A stretch of 64,000 nucleotides of DNA from Leptodactylus fallax. Taxonomy: Eukaryota; Chordata; Amphibia; Anura; Leptodactylidae. The notes beneath the pieces are model-generated. The model saw nothing but the letters and a program-made list of their open reading frames with translations, was not told the DNA's origin and made no database searches. Below are positions 1 through 35,278 of the stretch, one piece after another. Numbering within the stretch: the first letter of the stretch is position 1; each line of letters starts with the position of its first letter. Both the position numbers and the translations under genes were made by a program. The DNA is taken from contig CAMRHE010000205.1 in the NCBI GenBank assembly GCA_947044405.1, positions 3,100,001 to 3,164,000 on the forward strand, read 5' to 3'.

Positions 1-3000
1 GTGGCATTTCTAGGGAGACTAGTGAGGGCGGTAGGAAAGAGGAAGAAGGGATATTTAATATTAATGGGAGACTTCAATATGGCCCCGGACCCGCTAGTAG
101 ATACCACTTCTGGCATACTAACACGTCACCCCTCCTTATCGCAGGCTATATGGCGCTATGAACTATTTGACATCTGGCGTATCCTGCATAATTCTGAAAG
201 AGATTATACGTACCATTCCACGGTACATAATAGCTATTCAAGAATAGACTTGTTCTTGGTTGAGCAATCTAGCATTCCCCTTGCTAGGCAGTCCGAGATA
301 TCTCAAATAACTTGGTCAGACCATGCAGCGATAACCCTGTCCATAGCTGAAAAATATGAATCTAATAGAGCATATGTGTGGAGGTGTAGTGACTTTTTAA
401 TGTCGCAGCCAAAGTTAAAAACAACGTTAGAGAATGACTTGAAGGAATTCTTTCAGATTAATGCCCCCTCTGCTCCTAGCCCTGAAATAATGTGGAATTC
501 TCACAAGGCCTTTATTAGGGGAACGTTTATTCGCCTAGGGCATATTGAAAAGAAAAATAGGATGGCAGAAATGGATCGTCTGCTCCGTCAGATAAGAATT
601 ATAGACACTAGCAATAAACAATCTCCGTCTCCTTCACGTGCAACGGAATTAATAGCTTTACGCCAGCAGTTAACTGCTTGTTTATTACATAAATATGAGA
701 GAAACCTGAAAAAGATTAGAGCTACATATTACTCTCAATCTAACAAAGCGGGTAAACTTCTAGCATCCAAGCTGAAACAAAAGCAGGCAAAATCCAGGAT
801 TCCATTTATGTATAGCAAGGATGGTACATACAAAATCTATGACCCTAATGGCATTGCTAACGCCTTTAAACATTTTTATGAAGGCCTTTACAACCTAGCA
901 GACGACTCCTCGACAGTCCCCCCGACAACCCAGGATATTGAACGATTCCTCAAGGCGGCTCAACTACCCGCACTCACGGAGTCACAGCTGGACTCCTTGA
1001 ACGCGCCTATCACCTCAGAAGAATTACTATCCATCATTAAATCACTGCCATCACATAAGTCTCCGGGCCCTGACGGCCTTACTAATGAATATTATAAATG
1101 CTTTTTCCCAACCCTGATGAGCCCACTGCTGTCATTTCTGACGGCCGTGGTTGATTCTGGGGTCATCCCAAAAGAAAATCAAGAAGCCCTGATAGTTACG
1201 TTGCCAAAGCCTGGCAAACCCGCCAACACCCCCCCAGAACTTCAGACCAATATCGCTATTAAACACAGATTTAAAAATCTACGCTAAATTAATATCGAGC
1301 TGACTGGCACTCTGTCTCCCAAGTTTGATAAATTATGATCAAGTGGGATTTGTTAAAGGGAGACAATCATATGATAATACCAGGCGTATATTGAATATAA
1401 TACACCATGTCGACTCTAGAAAGGAAAAGGCGGTGATCCTTGCATTGGACGCAGAGAAGGCGTTCGACCGCATTTGCTGGTCGTATGCCTTTTTGGTGCT
1501 TAGAAGTATGGGGTTTTCTAGAGCTATCTTAAGAGCGATTGAGGCGTTATACTCAGCACCTTCTGCAAAAGTGTTCACTAACGGAGTAGTATCAGATCCA
1601 CTCCTCATTACAAATGGGACCAGACAGGGGTGCCCCCTATCACCCCTGATATTTGTTCTTTCTATAGAGCCTTTAGCCCAAATACTTAGATTAGATCCGA
1701 GAGTGGGAGGCATTGACATAGGAGGTAAATCTCATCTTATATCATTATATGCTGATGATATTATTCTCACTCTGTCTAATCCGCAACTATCTATTCCTCA
1801 TCTCATGGACACTATTAGTATTTTTGGGCAATTATAATTTTATAAATTAAATATGGCCAAATCACAGGCATTACCTTTTAATGTCCCTCCACCCTTGCTC
1901 CAGCATCTACAATCGACTTATGATTTTGATTGGAGGAAGGACAGTGTTCAGTATTTGGGGATACAGGTGACAACATCATTAGGAACCCTATACAAAAGTA
2001 ACTATATCCCAATGTTAAAAATACTGCAAGAAGAGACCGAACGAATGTCTAAAATGGATGTTTCCTGGATAGGACGGGTAGCGGCTTTTAAAATGCTGCT
2101 ATTGCCTAGACTATTGTACTTGTTCCGTACGCTCCCAATATCCATTCCGGTTTCCTTTTTTTGAGATAGCACAAAGGGTGATTTCAAAATATGTGTGGAA
2201 TGGTAGGAGACCTAGAGTCAATAAAAGCTTTTTATTTAAGCAACGAGAGGCAGGAGGGCTGGGAGTACCAGTGGTGAGGAATTACTATATAGCATCACTG
2301 GTCACTCAGTGTGCAAGGTGGAAGTCAATGGATACCTCAGTTCCATGGCTACATATAGAGCAGGCGTTTATATCTCCCCTAAAGCTGGAGGATGCGCTGT
2401 GGCTGCCCTTCTGGAACATTCCGGCTCCGGGATCCTTTTCCCCGGTCATGTGCGCTTTGTTAATGGCATGGAAGCTAATCCATGGGAAGGCAAACCCAGT
2501 GAAACATTTTCATATTGCAGACATGCCTCTGTCATTGATGGCCTGGATGATTGATGGCATGGGGGTCTCGGGTTGGGAATTGAAGGGGATCACGCGGATT
2601 TCTCAACTATTCTCTGACTCTAAACAGCCTATACCGTTTGTGGATCTTAGACAAAAATACGGAATCCACGTAGGCGATTTCCTTAAATATTTATTTGGTA
2701 TAGAACTCCATCTACTTTGCAGTTAGCGTATCCCTCCATGTCTGGGAATTGTTGGAGGGGATGTGGAGACAGAGGAACCCTTCTTCACATTCTGGGAACC
2801 TGCCCTATAATTCGTGGTTACTGGGATAGTGTCTTTGAAATGCTCTCTGAATTGTTTGATGTACGTCTCCCCCCTACTGCACATATGGCGATTTTGTTAC
2901 TTGGCATTCCCGGAGAACTGAATAGGCATAAGGAACTTATTTGTGAAATTCTAACGATGGCTAAACTACTGTTGGTACAGAGATGGAGGGCAACAGCTTC

Positions 3001-3136
3001 CCCGCCTATGTCGGCCCTGTTACTAGCCATTAACAACACATATTCCTATGAAAGGGTAATCGCAATGGGTAATTACTCGTTTCATAGATTCAAAATAATT
3101 TGGGATGCGTGGATACATTCTAGATTTGTCACGTAA
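1..3136 (+). pseudogene. LINE ORF2 (endonuclease-reverse transcriptase), broken
   Basis: Frame 1 runs open from base 1 to 1287. It shows endonuclease motifs GDFN (near residue 23), SRIDLF (near 80) and SDH (near 106), then the RT start SPGPDG (near 354). The frame shifts around 1250-1320. The next frame holds GFVKGRQ, ALDAEKAFDR, RQGCPLSP and the catalytic YADD (about 1748-1759). An in-frame TAA at 1835-1837 interrupts it. A further shift lies at the T run near 2155-2161 and another near 2710. The final piece (to 3136) has a C-x3-C-x7-H-x4-C knuckle typical of L1 ORF2 C-termini. EN, RT and C-terminal order is as in L1 ORF2. Three frameshifts and one stop make it a pseudogene; its own start lies off the left edge. 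Confidence 0.88.
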
Positions 3137-3545
3137 AAAGAACTGAATGGTATATGAAACCCAATAGAGGGGGCTGGGACAGAAATAGAGATGGTTGTGA
3201 AGCTTGCCAACCCCGTTGTAAGGGGAACTGGGGAGGAATAGCCAATGTTGCGGGTACGAGTCAAAAGTCCCCTGCACAATTAAACATCTCATGTAGAAGA
3301 GAAAACTGTTTACGGAGAATACACCCTAGATACAGATATCCACAGCCTAATATAGGTGCCTATATGTTATTACTATTGTTCACTTTAAAAGTAATCTTTA
3401 TATTTGGTTTTACAGATATGCGGTTATAAGAATGTATCTTGAACCTGTATTTCAATGTCTATTACTGTATATCGCAATATCTACTCATTTTGTTCTTGGT
3501 TTTTGTATTTTGAAAAATGGGATAAAAAATATTGAAACTAAAACT
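1..3545 (+). mobile_element. L1-type LINE, 5' cut by window edge
   Basis: The window opens inside a non-LTR retrotransposon of the L1/Tx1 group. It holds the end of an APE-type endonuclease, a reverse transcriptase and a C-terminal cysteine-rich segment, then about 400 bases of 3' UTR that appear to end in an A-rich tail near 3535-3545. The 3' boundary is judged by eye. The plus orientation is opposite to both host genes. Reading-frame breaks show that this copy is dead, but they are few, so it is fairly recent. Confidence 0.88.
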
Positions 3546-6500
3546 GGATGTGCACATGTTCTGCCTAGTTGTAGGCCTTGTTGCTTTCATAGCTCTCACG
3601 TATCATCAGAGAGGGCTAATAGATTATTAATCGTTAGGGGCCCTGTTTTATAAAGAGCCTATAGGAGGATCCTCTGGCACTCTGGTGACCTTCTGCTGGA
3701 CCAGCAGGTGACGGGAAAGCATCAGCATATTAGCTGCAGGGGATCAGAAAGGTGACTATTACTCAGTTTGTTACTGTAATGACTTATGTATATATCCTAT
3801 TGTCTAATTTTGTTCCTTGTTGTAGTTGTGTCTGATTTTAGGTATGATTAGTTCTACTGTGTGTGTGTCAATTCAAGTCCCCATACACATCCCAGGATGC
3901 AGGTAACTAGTTAGATCCAGCATGCTGAGATGTAGACAGTCAAACTTATTAACTGGTAAATACCAAGAAGCCAAATGCCTTTGTATGGTCTTTCAGCGAG
4001 ACAGCTCAACTGCAATCTGACAAACTGCAATGAGAAATCTGTATGGTACAAAGGAAAATAATAACGTCCAAATGCACATATGTCATAATTCATGTTTTAT
4101 AACAATCTGCGTGCAGGAATATGGTCAGGGAACAAAGATGTTTCTCTGGACCAATAAGTAAATTTGGTTGGTTCTGGGGATTATGTTTGGTATGATTGGA
4201 CTTGTAAAAACAGTCTTTATCACTTGCTGGGCATATCATACTGATATGAGGTGCCCACCCTGAGTTATAGCATAGTCCAAAAAAGCCATTTCACTTTTGA
4301 CTTGGTGGGAGGTTCCCAAAATGGGGCTGGGGGTAAGGCTCCTACAAAAAATGAGCATGAACAGGACACTAATGTCAGATGCCTGGAGATACAACCAAGC
4401 TTGTAATCGGTTTAATTTCTTCACTGATCTCCAAGGACAAGCTTAGTAAGAGGTCTGTTCCTTTATGTTACTCCATTTTATTTTGTACACTGTTTTGCTT
4501 GTGTATCTGTCCTTTTATAAAATAATTTTCTTTTGTAAGAACTGTACTTGTTTTTGTCTATATTAAATCTTAAAATGAATAAGATTGTCCTTGGCTATAA
4601 GATGTCTCCACAATCCCAAAGAATAACAATACCACTTAGCTTTGTTACCTTTTGTATGCCGATGTGTTAGATGATCAATGTGTTGTGCCTGAGGGCGCAG
4701 GTGTGAGTGGTCTTGGTATGTTGCTGTTTTGTTTACCGTAAGTGGCGGGTGGTGGCAGCTATCTGGGTGGATATGTGGATGTCGGAGGCCCTTTACTCCT
4801 TTGTAATGTAATGAAATAGAAGAGTGCCGAAGGGAGTGTGGAAGCGGAATCTCCCTTTTAAGGTCACATTCAGGGTCACATGTGCTTGTGCGACTGGGGG
4901 TTGTTCAGATTTCTTGGTAGACATTTACTTTAAGGCTGTTGGATGGTTTCTCAAAGTCAAAATACAGCTAACTGGAGTAGGCTGTGTTTCACCTTCTATA
5001 GGGGCATATTCATGAATATTCCCTAGGAAAATGTCCAACTTTAAACCACAATATCAAGATTAATGTGAAGTCTTAGTTAAAATAAAGAACTGTCCAAAAG
5101 CAAAGTGGAAGGGGAAAGGCAGAGAAAGGCATTAATCAATACAATAATGGAAGACTCGCTCTATGGGAAGTGACAGGGCAAGTGGCAAGGAGAACAACGT
5201 ATGGTACTTGCATCTAATTTACACATCAGGTCTGACAGGCTCATAATGGGATTAAGTGAAGTTCTGACACCAGAGGAAGGTTACATGTGGAGGTTCAGAG
5301 GTCTGCAGGATTCTGGGCATTGTTCTCTAATGCCAATACAATAATTTGTAGTGCATCAAATGGAAATTTCTCCTATGTCCTTCAGGGTTTCTGTAACATC
5401 TAAAAACACATTATCAAATACTCAGTAAAGCGTATCACGCTCTCCTAGTGAGGGGGAACATCAGTGACAGGGCACTAATGAAAAATAATGCAGAATTATT
5501 TTCTTACATTCCTTTGCATCTTATCCAAACCCGGCTTAAAGCAAATAAGGAAAAGTAACACTTTACTGGAAATATATCCATTCCTGGAAATGCTGGGAGA
5601 AAACCAACTCACAGACAGGTATGCAAGTACCATGGTTGTTAAAAGGTCTAGGAAGGCTGGGAAAAAGTATTGGTGGCTATAGTGGTTGTCGCAGTAGGAC
5701 TTAAAGGGGTATTCTGGTAACAACAAGTTATCTATTGTATACAGGATAATGGCTAGATCCGACTACATAAGATGCCCGCATTTAATAGAAAAGGGGTCCT
5801 CAGATTCCCCACTAGAACACAGTAGTAGCTGCCCATTTGTGCTGCTGATCTATTCAATTTCATGGGATTGCCAGAGAGAGTGCTATACTCTGCTTCTCTT
5901 CTGCAGTCCTGTAGAGCTGAATGGAGCAATTGCACACGTGACAATTGCTCTCCTGAAATAGGGGACTTGGAATCTCCATCCTCATAATCTTAGAGGTTTC
6001 AGTGATTATCTGTTATTACTGGAAATCCCAAAAATAAATATATGTATATCTATTTGGAACTAAAAGACTACAAACAAACCCCATGAAGTCCGATTCTGCA
6101 GTCACATTCCTGTCCATCTGAGCCCTACTTCTTGCTACCCTACAGAACATAGCTTATGACAAAGTATGTTAAGGGAGTAAGACTGCAGGATCAGACTGGA
6201 CAGGGCTTGTTTTTAGCCTTTTATCATGAAGACATCAAGCACTCCACAGAAGCTCTAGAAAGAAAAAGGGTTACATCCAAAATGTGGGATCCTTCTTTTC
6301 TCTGTCAGTTGAGAAGGTCTAGTATCATTGGCTGATCTAGTTAAAATCAGCCAACTTACTGTATATCTAATGTGTAAGATTGGAGTAATTTATTCACCTA
6401 TGGTGTGACTATTCTAAGTCCCATATGCTCTAGTCTACCACCACTAAATTGCTTCAGAAGCAGTTATATGCTGTTGTAGGGCGAGTTACTAACGTAGTGA

Positions 6501-6989
6501 ACTTACCTTTTATGTCAAAGTGCAATCTTGCTGCTTTGAAAATCAATTTTTATTCCATATGCAAATGAGTTACTCGGTGCACCTGGGGATTGGCTGTATC
6601 TGCCAGGGTACCTGATTTCACCTGCGGTCACCACACAGCTCCGCCCTTTAGCATAAACATTAACAGGTCCCAATGCATGGTGACTGCAGGTGAAAATAGG
6701 TGCTCTGGCATACGCAGCCATGTCAGGGGCACCAAATAGCTAATTTGCATATAAAATACATATATATTTGATTCCCTCAGTCACAATATTGTACGTTAAT
6801 AATAATAAAAAAAACCAGTTATGTTCACTATGACACTAACCACCCCTACAACGGTATGATTTTTGAATAGAATTCTCAAATTTGCAGAAATTTCACAGTG
6901 AGTCTCACATGCTGATCTATTGAGTAAAGGGGTCAATCATATTTGTTGTAAGTGCCAGTGGTATGTACTAATGCACGTATTGTAGTAGA

Positions 6990-7236
6990 ATTTGGTTAGA
7001 GCCCGAGAAGCATGGTGGCTCTGGTTGGCACTGAGGTTAGGAGTTTGGAGTCCTGCACTGCAAGGAGTTTGTATGTTTTCCCTGGTTTGTGTGGGTTTTC
7101 TCCGGGTACTGAAGTTTCCTCTCACACTCCAAAAAGACATACTGGTAGGAAACTTAGGTTGTGAGACAGTGACTGATAATGTCTGTAAAGCACTGCGGAA
7201 TATGTTGCCACTATTCATGTAAGAGAAATAAATAAT
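6990..7236 (+). repeat. tRNA-like SINE copy
   Basis: The 5' part resembles a Pol III internal promoter (GGTGGCTCTGGTTGGCAC, a degraded box A). It is followed by the body with GGAGTTTGTATG and CTCCGGGTACT, and a 3' part AAAGCACTGCGGAATATG ending in an AAATAAATAA tail. The same body is found in reverse at 21869-22135, and its 3' end at 35106-35256. Confidence 0.6.
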
Positions 7237-9149
7237 ACCCTGTGGAGGAAAATAAGATTGATTCTGGCCACAGAAAGACAAACATGTGAAGCAATCTATT
7301 TTATAGTAATAGGTTCCATCCAATGGGAATGATGATTTTAGGGTGTCGCTTCCAAACAGAATTGCCCTACCATATAATGTTGCATTCATTAACTGTATAG
7401 TGCTACATGCCGAATACTCTGACCAAACCCTGGTTTCATATTTTCTGTGTGCAGAAATGGACAACAGGTGTATAGAACGTGCAGAAATGGGGGAATGGGG
7501 AGGAAATAGACAAGTGAAAAAAGGACCATTAATTAAACAGTGATCAGTATAGTAAAATGATGCTTTTAACCCTCTATATTCTCCTATATGCTCTATCACA
7601 GGCTTATGTGACTTTTTAAAATTCAGTAAGGACCAGATGATACAGCAGGAGACTTCATGTCTCCCTATCAGAGTTCTTCCTTAAAAGGCTCTTCCTACCA
7701 TGGGTTTTATAGCAAATGCACAAGCCCCATATCAACCTCTGTGACTCTGCTCCCATCACAGTCCTATGACCTTTGTTTATAGTCTATTGCAGTGGTCTCC
7801 AACCTTTGGATCTCCAGATGTTGCAAAAATACAACATAATTTTCATGGGACTTGTGGCTATTAACCAGTGTTCTCTAACCTTTGGTACTTCAACTATAGT
7901 AACAGTCATTACTAGAAAGTGTAATAGTGAGAGTTAGGCACATGCATGGTCAATCCGTCCTTCCTTTTACTGTGTCCACCACTGCTTTGCTTTTAGTGCA
8001 TACCGGGGTTCACAAGACCTTTCCCCGTGTGGGCGGTGACCACAGAAGCAAGTACAAATCCCAATAATATGGTTTGAGTTCTCCTTTAAGAAAAATAAGT
8101 TATTCAAAAATATACGCCATTATAAATTAAAAATAGGCAAAAAATTATACAAACAGCACATAGATTTGTAAAGGAATTCCATTTAATTTCTATGACTTGA
8201 AACACATGCTTTCATCTGGACGAGCTAAGCAATGAGTACAATGGACTGGCACAGGCTGTCGTGATCTGTGCCCCTATGGACAAGGAAAGAGGGAAGAGTA
8301 GAGTGACACGCGGCCCCTCCACACTGAGGCAGATCTCCATTAATTCCATAGAAACTCCTATGGGAATCTCCAGCTCCGGTGCATCAATAAGAAAGCTTTT
8401 CATATGTGTCTGCTCCATTATCTAAACACAGGACTTGTCACTCCATGAATATACAAGACCTGAAAAGCTACAGGGAAAAGCTGCATATTTTAGGTCAGGT
8501 TAACCCACTGTGTATCAAGGCCTATTCTCAGTTTACAGAAGCAGTAAACTGGAAATTCTGCATAAAAGAACTCCAAACAACTTACCCGTAGGCGCCTTAA
8601 TAGTATGGGCTTGTGTAAAAGTCACTTAACTTATGATAAACCTAATCATTACATTTATGGCTAACCTCCCAATACTGGCTTATATATTATTACTATTAAT
8701 CTCCTTTCATACAACTTCTAATAATCTGGTGCAGAGAACATCGTAGTAGAAAATTTGGTGTTAAAATGTATTTTGACCAGGAATTTTTTTTATAAAAAGG
8801 TCTGCATTGGTATAAAAAAAACAAAAAAACAAAAGCAGTAATAATCTCTTCACCAATCCCGAGCCACTCCGGTTCTGACACTTCCCACGTCCCACTGGTC
8901 TAAACAAGCAGGAAATGTGTGACTGAAACTATAGTAAAACTAGGTGAGTCCTCTGAAAACACAATTCCTTCCGATCAGCTGGTCACCCTGGACCCACTAA
9001 CAGCTCGACTAGGAAACTGATAATTTAAGGGTTAAGCTGCGGACGGCCAGAAGTTTCCTTTTCAGTAGTCGCTCCAGGGAAAATGTAGTGTTACTTGGTG
9101 GCTGCTGAGATGACTAAATAAAATTTATATAATTTATAAATTATAATAA

Positions 9150-9206
9150 TTATATATATATATACATACACATATACATACACACACACACACACACACA
9201 CACACC
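9150..9206. repeat. (TA)n/(CA)n microsatellite
   Basis: An alternating TA run passes into ATACACA and then into about 13 CA units. It is a simple repeat with no sign of function. Confidence 0.95.
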
Positions 9207-12061
9207 CCTAAAATAAAATAAAAAACAATGTCCTCAGTCCTCCAGAACGCCAGCTGCTCTTACACAGTGGCACCCCACTCTGGCCCATATAGTTGCGTCC
9301 AGACCAGACCCAGTTATATTGATAATGATATTGTATGATGTTCATATGCCTTAACAGGTCATATTGAAATGGATATAGCTCCATTTATATGTATTCTATA
9401 ATACTAATTCCTTAATAAGTGGTGTAAAGTGTGAAGGAGTGAAAATCCAGACATGTGAATACATCAATACACAGTACAGTCAGAGCACTGATCAGACAAT
9501 ATAAAAGTGTGTAGGGAAGTCGTAGCACCCTGTTGTCAACGTATTTATACATTTCCAGGAGGAATGCTTCAGAATTGTGATATCACAATGGAAAACAATT
9601 ATTTACAACAGTCGGGTTCCCTTTAAAAAAAAAAAAAAAGAGATTTCAATCTCAAGTCACACAGGAGGAATAAGGGTCAGGCCAATCAAGTGCCAATTGT
9701 GAAGACGTCACAACTGAGGCCTGTGATTGGCTGTAGCGGTCACCACTGACATCAGCCAGAGGACTTGTAAATAGCATCTGCTGCTGCAAACGGAGGACCA
9801 GAAAGAGGGGAGTACATTATAATATAAAACAATTTTGCCACCTAAAGACTTTAAAAAATGACTCTGACAACCCCTTTAAGACCCAGAAATACCTTCCTAA
9901 AAGGCATTTGACAGCTCCTGCAATTGGAGAGGTCTCTAATTTGTTCATTCGCTTGAACTTCACACACAGAACACGAGGCATAAAATATTCATAGGTTTCC
10001 CCCACTCCATAGAAAAGGGGTTGACCTGTCAAAATAATATCATTCTCCCTTTTCTGCTCGGATGGCTTTGGTGGGCACTCATAGGGTTACTCTGAAATGC
10101 TGAAAGCTTATGAGGCAAACTAGGGCAAGCTTGTGCTCTTACGTCTGGAAAAGCTTGGGAAGACCGAAGGCCAGGAAGTGGGGAAGTGATGCATTACATC
10201 TCTGGTCCAAAGGGTAAAGGACAAGGCCCCCGCCGGTCAGCAGAAGTAATATATAGTATATTAAAGGCTTATTTACAGCTATATAGCATTCTGGAAAATG
10301 CATTAAAAATAATAGCTTTGATATAGAGTCATTTACTGAGGCCGTAATACAAGATACAGTATGCCATTCCCCGATCTTGCTGATCTTTGCCCTGTTGTTA
10401 GCTGAAGATGTTCAGGCCGCTTGTTCCGCACAAGAGCACGGCTGTGGCCTGATCTGGATGTTTCATCCATAACTGAAAGAGCTTATGTACTGACCTATAC
10501 TGCCCGAACCTATACAGCTTCATGAAGGAAACGGAGCAGGACAGGAGAAGCATTCACCTCATGGTCATTAGAGGGTGGGGGAATTAAAGGGAACCTGTCA
10601 CCACAATTTTGCCCCATAAACCAATACCAGGACCTGGCAGAGCATCTCACCTGTTGTGAATCCAGTGCATTTCATTTATCAAATTCAACTTTTTGGTAAT
10701 ATTGCAAAATAGGTGGATTCAAGTAAAAGCAGGGGAGCTGCAGCCAAATCCACTGTATAGCAGTGGCATTGGACAATTGCAGAACCACATCACCTCCCTC
10801 CTCATACACTGTTGTAGCTTCTGGTGCCCGGAGGCAGCCAGATCAGCAGATATGTGTGTTGTCTGGGTAACGGACCGCCGCAGATCAGACACCAATGACC
10901 TGTCGTGTAGAGAGCATCAAAAATGCATTTGGTGCCGGAAAAGCCCTTTAAGTGTTAAGAAACCAAAATTAAACACATGATGCATTCCTTTAAACCCCTT
11001 AATGTTCAATGGTGAGTGAGCTCAAGGGCACTGTCCAATGTCCCTACAATATTGTGGTGGGAACTCAGCGTAATACATCGTTGGATTCCCAATACAATGG
11101 CTGGAATTGAAACTAGCACTGATCCTGGCAGTTTAACTCTTTACACCAAAAATAACTAAGACTATAATAAAAAAATCAAATCAATAACTTAAATATACAC
11201 ACCTTTAAATGGTGCACCTAAAAACTACACCTCATTCCACATAAAACAAGCCCTCAATAAAAAGATTCTTTTTTCCCATAAAATGTGCAAAAGTACTAAA
11301 ACATAAAAATACTACACTGGTCTAGTATAATAAGGTTAACGCCATTTTTCCTGCATGGTAAACAGTGTGGGGGGAGGGAAACACACACAAAATGGCTCCA
11401 CTGAAAAATATGGTTGTTTAGGGGTTAAGGGCCTGAAGGAACAGTATGTGACACAGGAATTTTCGATATGTGATCTTTGATTCTCGGTGTCATGCACTGC
11501 CCCTCAGGCTCTGCACTAGACATACGCACAGGTCATACATTTTGACCACAATGCTCCTTTAAGCCTTTTAACAAATACAGAGTTTGTACCATTCACATTA
11601 TTTGGATGGCTCTGCATTCTCTGTCAGATTACAAGGACTTCTCTGAATGGCATATGAAGGAAGGTCAACTAGAAATACCCTCATATCTTATTCAGACACT
11701 AAAGCGCTCTACCAGAAAGGGCCAATTCAGACGGTCATGCGCTGTCTGAGAAACAATGTTCATGTACAGCTCAGCTGCACCAAACTCCCTACATCACAGA
11801 GCTCTATGCTGCGGTGAGTCCCATCTGTATGTGTACGGCCCCATACTCACATTATCAACTGACTACAACAGGACAGCAGACTCACAGGTGATGGAACATG
11901 TACAGGTCTGAACTGGGCCTAAATGTTCTAATATACTAGAACAAGTCAGTGTACCAATTTGCTTAGTAACAGCTATGTGAGGATGGTCCAAAAACACCAA
12001 TATCTTTCAGGTAATACCAAGACAAAAAAATCAAGTCTTGAGGCAAACTGATAGTCGCTAC

Positions 12062-12190
12062 TTAAAGGGGTTTTCCAGCCCCAAATCATTTTATCATACT
12101 GATGAGCTATCAGGGTTCGACACCTGTTGCATCCTGTGGATAGGTCATCAGTATAAAATCTCGATTTGGGGCCGCTTCTTGCTCTAGCCA
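12062..12190. mobile_element. short TTAA MITE (T2-like), degraded
   Basis: It starts TTAAAGGGGTTTTCC. The inner part CCCCAAATCATT is repeated in inverted form as GATTTGGGGCC near 12165, giving a foldback. The outer right terminus is unclear. A related copy starts at about 34286 (TTAAAGCGGTTTTCTGG). Confidence 0.45.
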
Positions 12191-12914
12191 ACATTTTCTG
12201 CTACTGATCATGTAGTTAGCCACTTAGTTGATGTAAGGGATAAAAACACTGTTTCACTTGTAGGTATTATCTGATCACTGGTTAATAGATTCCAGATGCC
12301 TCCACCTCCAGTCTCCGCATGCAAAAGATAAAGCTTGTTTTTGTGCTCAAAATGTTCCCTGTGTGGCATTCTATATATTTAATGGATGTATGCGTCATAT
12401 GTTACGGCAATTCTGAATGGAAGTCGCACCCTAAAGCATCATTTCCATTGGACGGAGCCTAGTTTTAAAGGTCTGTTACTATAAAATACCATAGAGCTTT
12501 GTGTCCTGTCTTCTCCCTAGCTAGAATCAATCCCTGGAATCGGAAGCTCATAGACAATAAGGTGAGATCCTTAGTTTGGGGATCATAACTAAACTGTACC
12601 ACAACATTGCTGTATAATGTGGAAAGCAATGAATGGCTGCATGTAACACTAGATTTTTCCCTGTAGTGACTGCTGCAAGGGAAATAAATCACATGAGCAA
12701 CTGATGGCAGCCTCCTGGCAGGAGAAGTGACCGGTGATTTAACTTGTGGCCATTCTATTGAATGAGCATTTACTTATTTTTGGTTTGCAAAGGGAGGGGG
12801 ACTTCCTCTGTGGTGTCCCTATTCCCTACTAGAACAAATCCCATAAGTTTTATCTTGCTATACATAAAACTTTATATTATTGCAAGATAATGTGCTAAAT
12901 ATTAACAGGGACTA

Positions 12915-34694
<21,780 letters not shown>

Positions 34695-35105
34695 GATGCC
34701 TAGACCAACAAAAAATGTAACACGTTTACAGCTACAGTAAGCGAGGGGAAAGTTATCTGCTGTACAGGAGACAAAAGCATGGACTTAAAGGGCTTTTCTG
34801 GGATCAGGTTATTCAATCACTTGGGTGACACTTCCACGTTTGTCATGTGGCTGCAGAAAACAGCAGAATTGAAAGTAATGTCTGGAGACCACCTTTAAGA
34901 AGGAAAAAAAAAAAAACTGGAACCACCCAAAGAGCCACAGAAGGAAAAAGACTTGAAATGTCATTATAGAACAGTATATATACACAGCAGTAGAAGGTCT
35001 TTGTATTGTTGGTTATTAACCTCTATTACAAAATTGTCTGACCATTGTATAAGCAATGCTACCTCCGATGCCGCCCCTGCTACCTCCTGTGTCACCCCCT
35101 CTACC

Positions 35106-35256
35106 TCATAGATTGTAAGCTCTTGTGAGCAGGGCCCTCAGTCCCAGTGTGTGATTTGAATATTTCTTTGTAGTGTATCTTTTTTGTCTGTACCTGAACC
35201 CTACAAATTGTACAGTGCTGCGGAATATGTTGGCGCTATATAAAAAAAAATGTATT
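35106..35256 (+). repeat. 3' end of the frog SINE
   Basis: AGATTGTAAGCTCTTGTGAG is followed by GTACAGTGCTGCGGAATATG and TTGGCGCTATATAA with an A tail. It matches the 3' part of the copies at 6990 and 21869 and abuts the minisatellite. Confidence 0.6.
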
Positions 35257-35278
35257 AACCTCAACCTCTTCACCTGCC

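Noticed and set aside
6937..7599. 220-codon minus-strand open frame
   Set aside because: It is antisense through the SINE at 6990-7236 and shows no protein-like domain.
10399..10524. Short minus-strand frame (about 41 codons) ending HPDQATAVLLCGTSGLNIFS, considered as the missing last slc36a1 exon
   Set aside because: It has none of the expected PAT1 C-terminal motifs and no acceptor in the right phase.
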